From contig JAGQMO010000011.1 in the NCBI GenBank assembly GCA_020428615.1, positions 1 through 29,765 of the forward strand: a DNA stretch of 29,765 nucleotides, written 5' to 3'. The notes under the pieces were generated by a model, which searched no databases, was not told the DNA's origin, and was given only the letters and a program-made list of their open reading frames with translations. Position numbers and translations under genes: made by a program. Shown here piece by piece: positions 29,130-29,765 of the stretch (positions within the stretch are counted from its first letter, which is position 1; each line of letters opens with the position of its first letter). This stretch comes from Patescibacteria group bacterium. GTDB taxonomy: Bacteria > Patescibacteriota > Minisyncoccia > Phycocordibacterales > UBA1006.

Positions 29130-29765
29130 AAAAATCAATGAGTCGATAGCTCCACAAGAATTCGTTGTTTTTATCAATAAAGTAAAGATATTCTCCTTTG
29201 CTATCAATGTTGATGCTATCAATGTCAATATTCTCACTGTATTCTCGATTGAGATCCGAAATCATTGTTTCAGCCATTGTTTCAGTGTTTACTTTCCATA
29301 GAGAATCATTATACGTTTCTAATCCCTGATACCACGTGTCGGGATACTCGTTCCCATAGGCAAGCGTATTAGGAACTCCGCAATAAACGTCTCTGCTATT
29401 ATAAGACCAAACGCATTTCTCTGGGAAAGTCTGTAGAGAGAGTTGGCGAGTACGTTTTGATGTTCGGTCAAATATGGATAAGACAGTATCGTTTTCGGTA
29501 ACCTCCATAGTCAGTATCTTTGTGTTGTCGGGACTCACCAAAGTGAGCAGTCCTTTTTTTTCAGGAAGAGATTTAAAGTATCGATGAGTATCAACACTTA
29601 ATTCATAACTGTATCCTTGTGCAGCATAACTTGGTTTTGTACTAATCTCTATCGTGTTTTCAGAATCCCATTGGCTCGTCCATTCGCTAAACGGAGATTC
29701 AAAAATAGTTTCTTTCGTTTCATTTAAAAGATCTCGCACAACCCCAAGTACACCTAAATCATCTT
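29128..29765 (-). CDS. Partial beta-propeller-like (TolB/WD40-type) protein, 5' end outside the window
   Basis: The frame stays open to the window edge with no stop, so the GTG at 29739 is probably internal and the true start lies beyond 29765. The visible 212 residues include SPDNTKILTMEV and DSKGEYLYFIDKNNEFLW, both like the blades of TolB-type propellers (the S/DxDGxxL--- pattern), and WYQGLETYNDSLWKVN. Many Asp, Asn and Thr suggest an extracytoplasmic protein. In Parcubacteria such propellers are often found near type IV secretion or pilus genes; here it precedes virB4 by 63 nt with a weak hairpin between them. Family name and function unknown. Confidence 0.65.
   Translation of the reverse strand, partial: DDLGVLGVVRDLLNETKETIFESPFSEWTSQWDSENTIEISTKPSYAAQGYSYELSVDTHRYFKSLPEKKGLLTLVSPDNTKILTMEVTENDTVLSIFDRTSKRTRQLSLQTFPEKCVWSYNSRDVYCGVPNTLAYGNEYPDTWYQGLETYNDSLWKVNTETMAETMISDLNREYSENIDIDSINIDSKGEYLYFIDKNNEFLWSYRLIDF

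Overview
The window looks like part of the chromosome of a Candidate Phyla Radiation (Patescibacteria) bacterium, most likely in the Parcubacteria group. I infer this from the dnaA-dnaN-ruvC and rpmH-rnpA-yidC-jag blocks around an origin, a YidC with only the insertase core, a solitary PilB-type ATPase, a VirB4-type ATPase, a short YebC and very tight gene ends. No rRNA or other taxonomic marker is present, so the finer placement is open.

Layout. At the left edge lie a tRNA-Lys(UUU) gene and a cation:proton/sodium exchanger, followed by holA. From 1984 to 12391 is an accessory stretch of five secreted or membrane proteins (a lipoprotein-like multi-pass protein, a 1116-residue FN3/TSP1-like surface protein, two related secreted proteins with a late membrane segment, and a lipoprotein), interrupted by the housekeeping pair tsaE-polA. 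Then come the pilus ATPase gene, a candidate structured RNA of about 200 nt, ruvB, an ABC1/UbiB-family kinase behind a small ribbon-helix-helix/zinc-ribbon regulator, a Nudix hydrolase, yebC and a bifunctional class A penicillin-binding protein. The run ruvC, a small unknown gene, dnaN and dnaA reads leftward. The origin probably lies around dnaA: two perfect DnaA boxes sit between dnaA and rpmH, and an AT-rich segment with a DnaA-trio-like run sits between dnaA and dnaN. rpmH, rnpA, yidC and jag read rightward. A VirB4-like ATPase and a partial beta-propeller-like gene close the window in the opposite direction.

Expression signals fall into two classes. Many housekeeping genes have a -10 box (TATACT or TATAAT type) exactly 6 or 9 nt before the ATG and no Shine-Dalgarno sequence, which implies leaderless or near-leaderless mRNAs. 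The secreted-protein genes, tRNA-Lys and the candidate RNA have TTGACA-like -35 boxes with 16-17 nt spacers, and the protein genes among them have real 5' leaders. Many genes end inside the stem of a hairpin terminator, and convergent genes often share one. The parts I consider most worth following up are the Bacteroidetes-looking secreted cluster, the candidate RNA with its 15-bp closing stem, the leaderless architecture, and a dnaX-like A9 slippery tract in the pilus ATPase gene.
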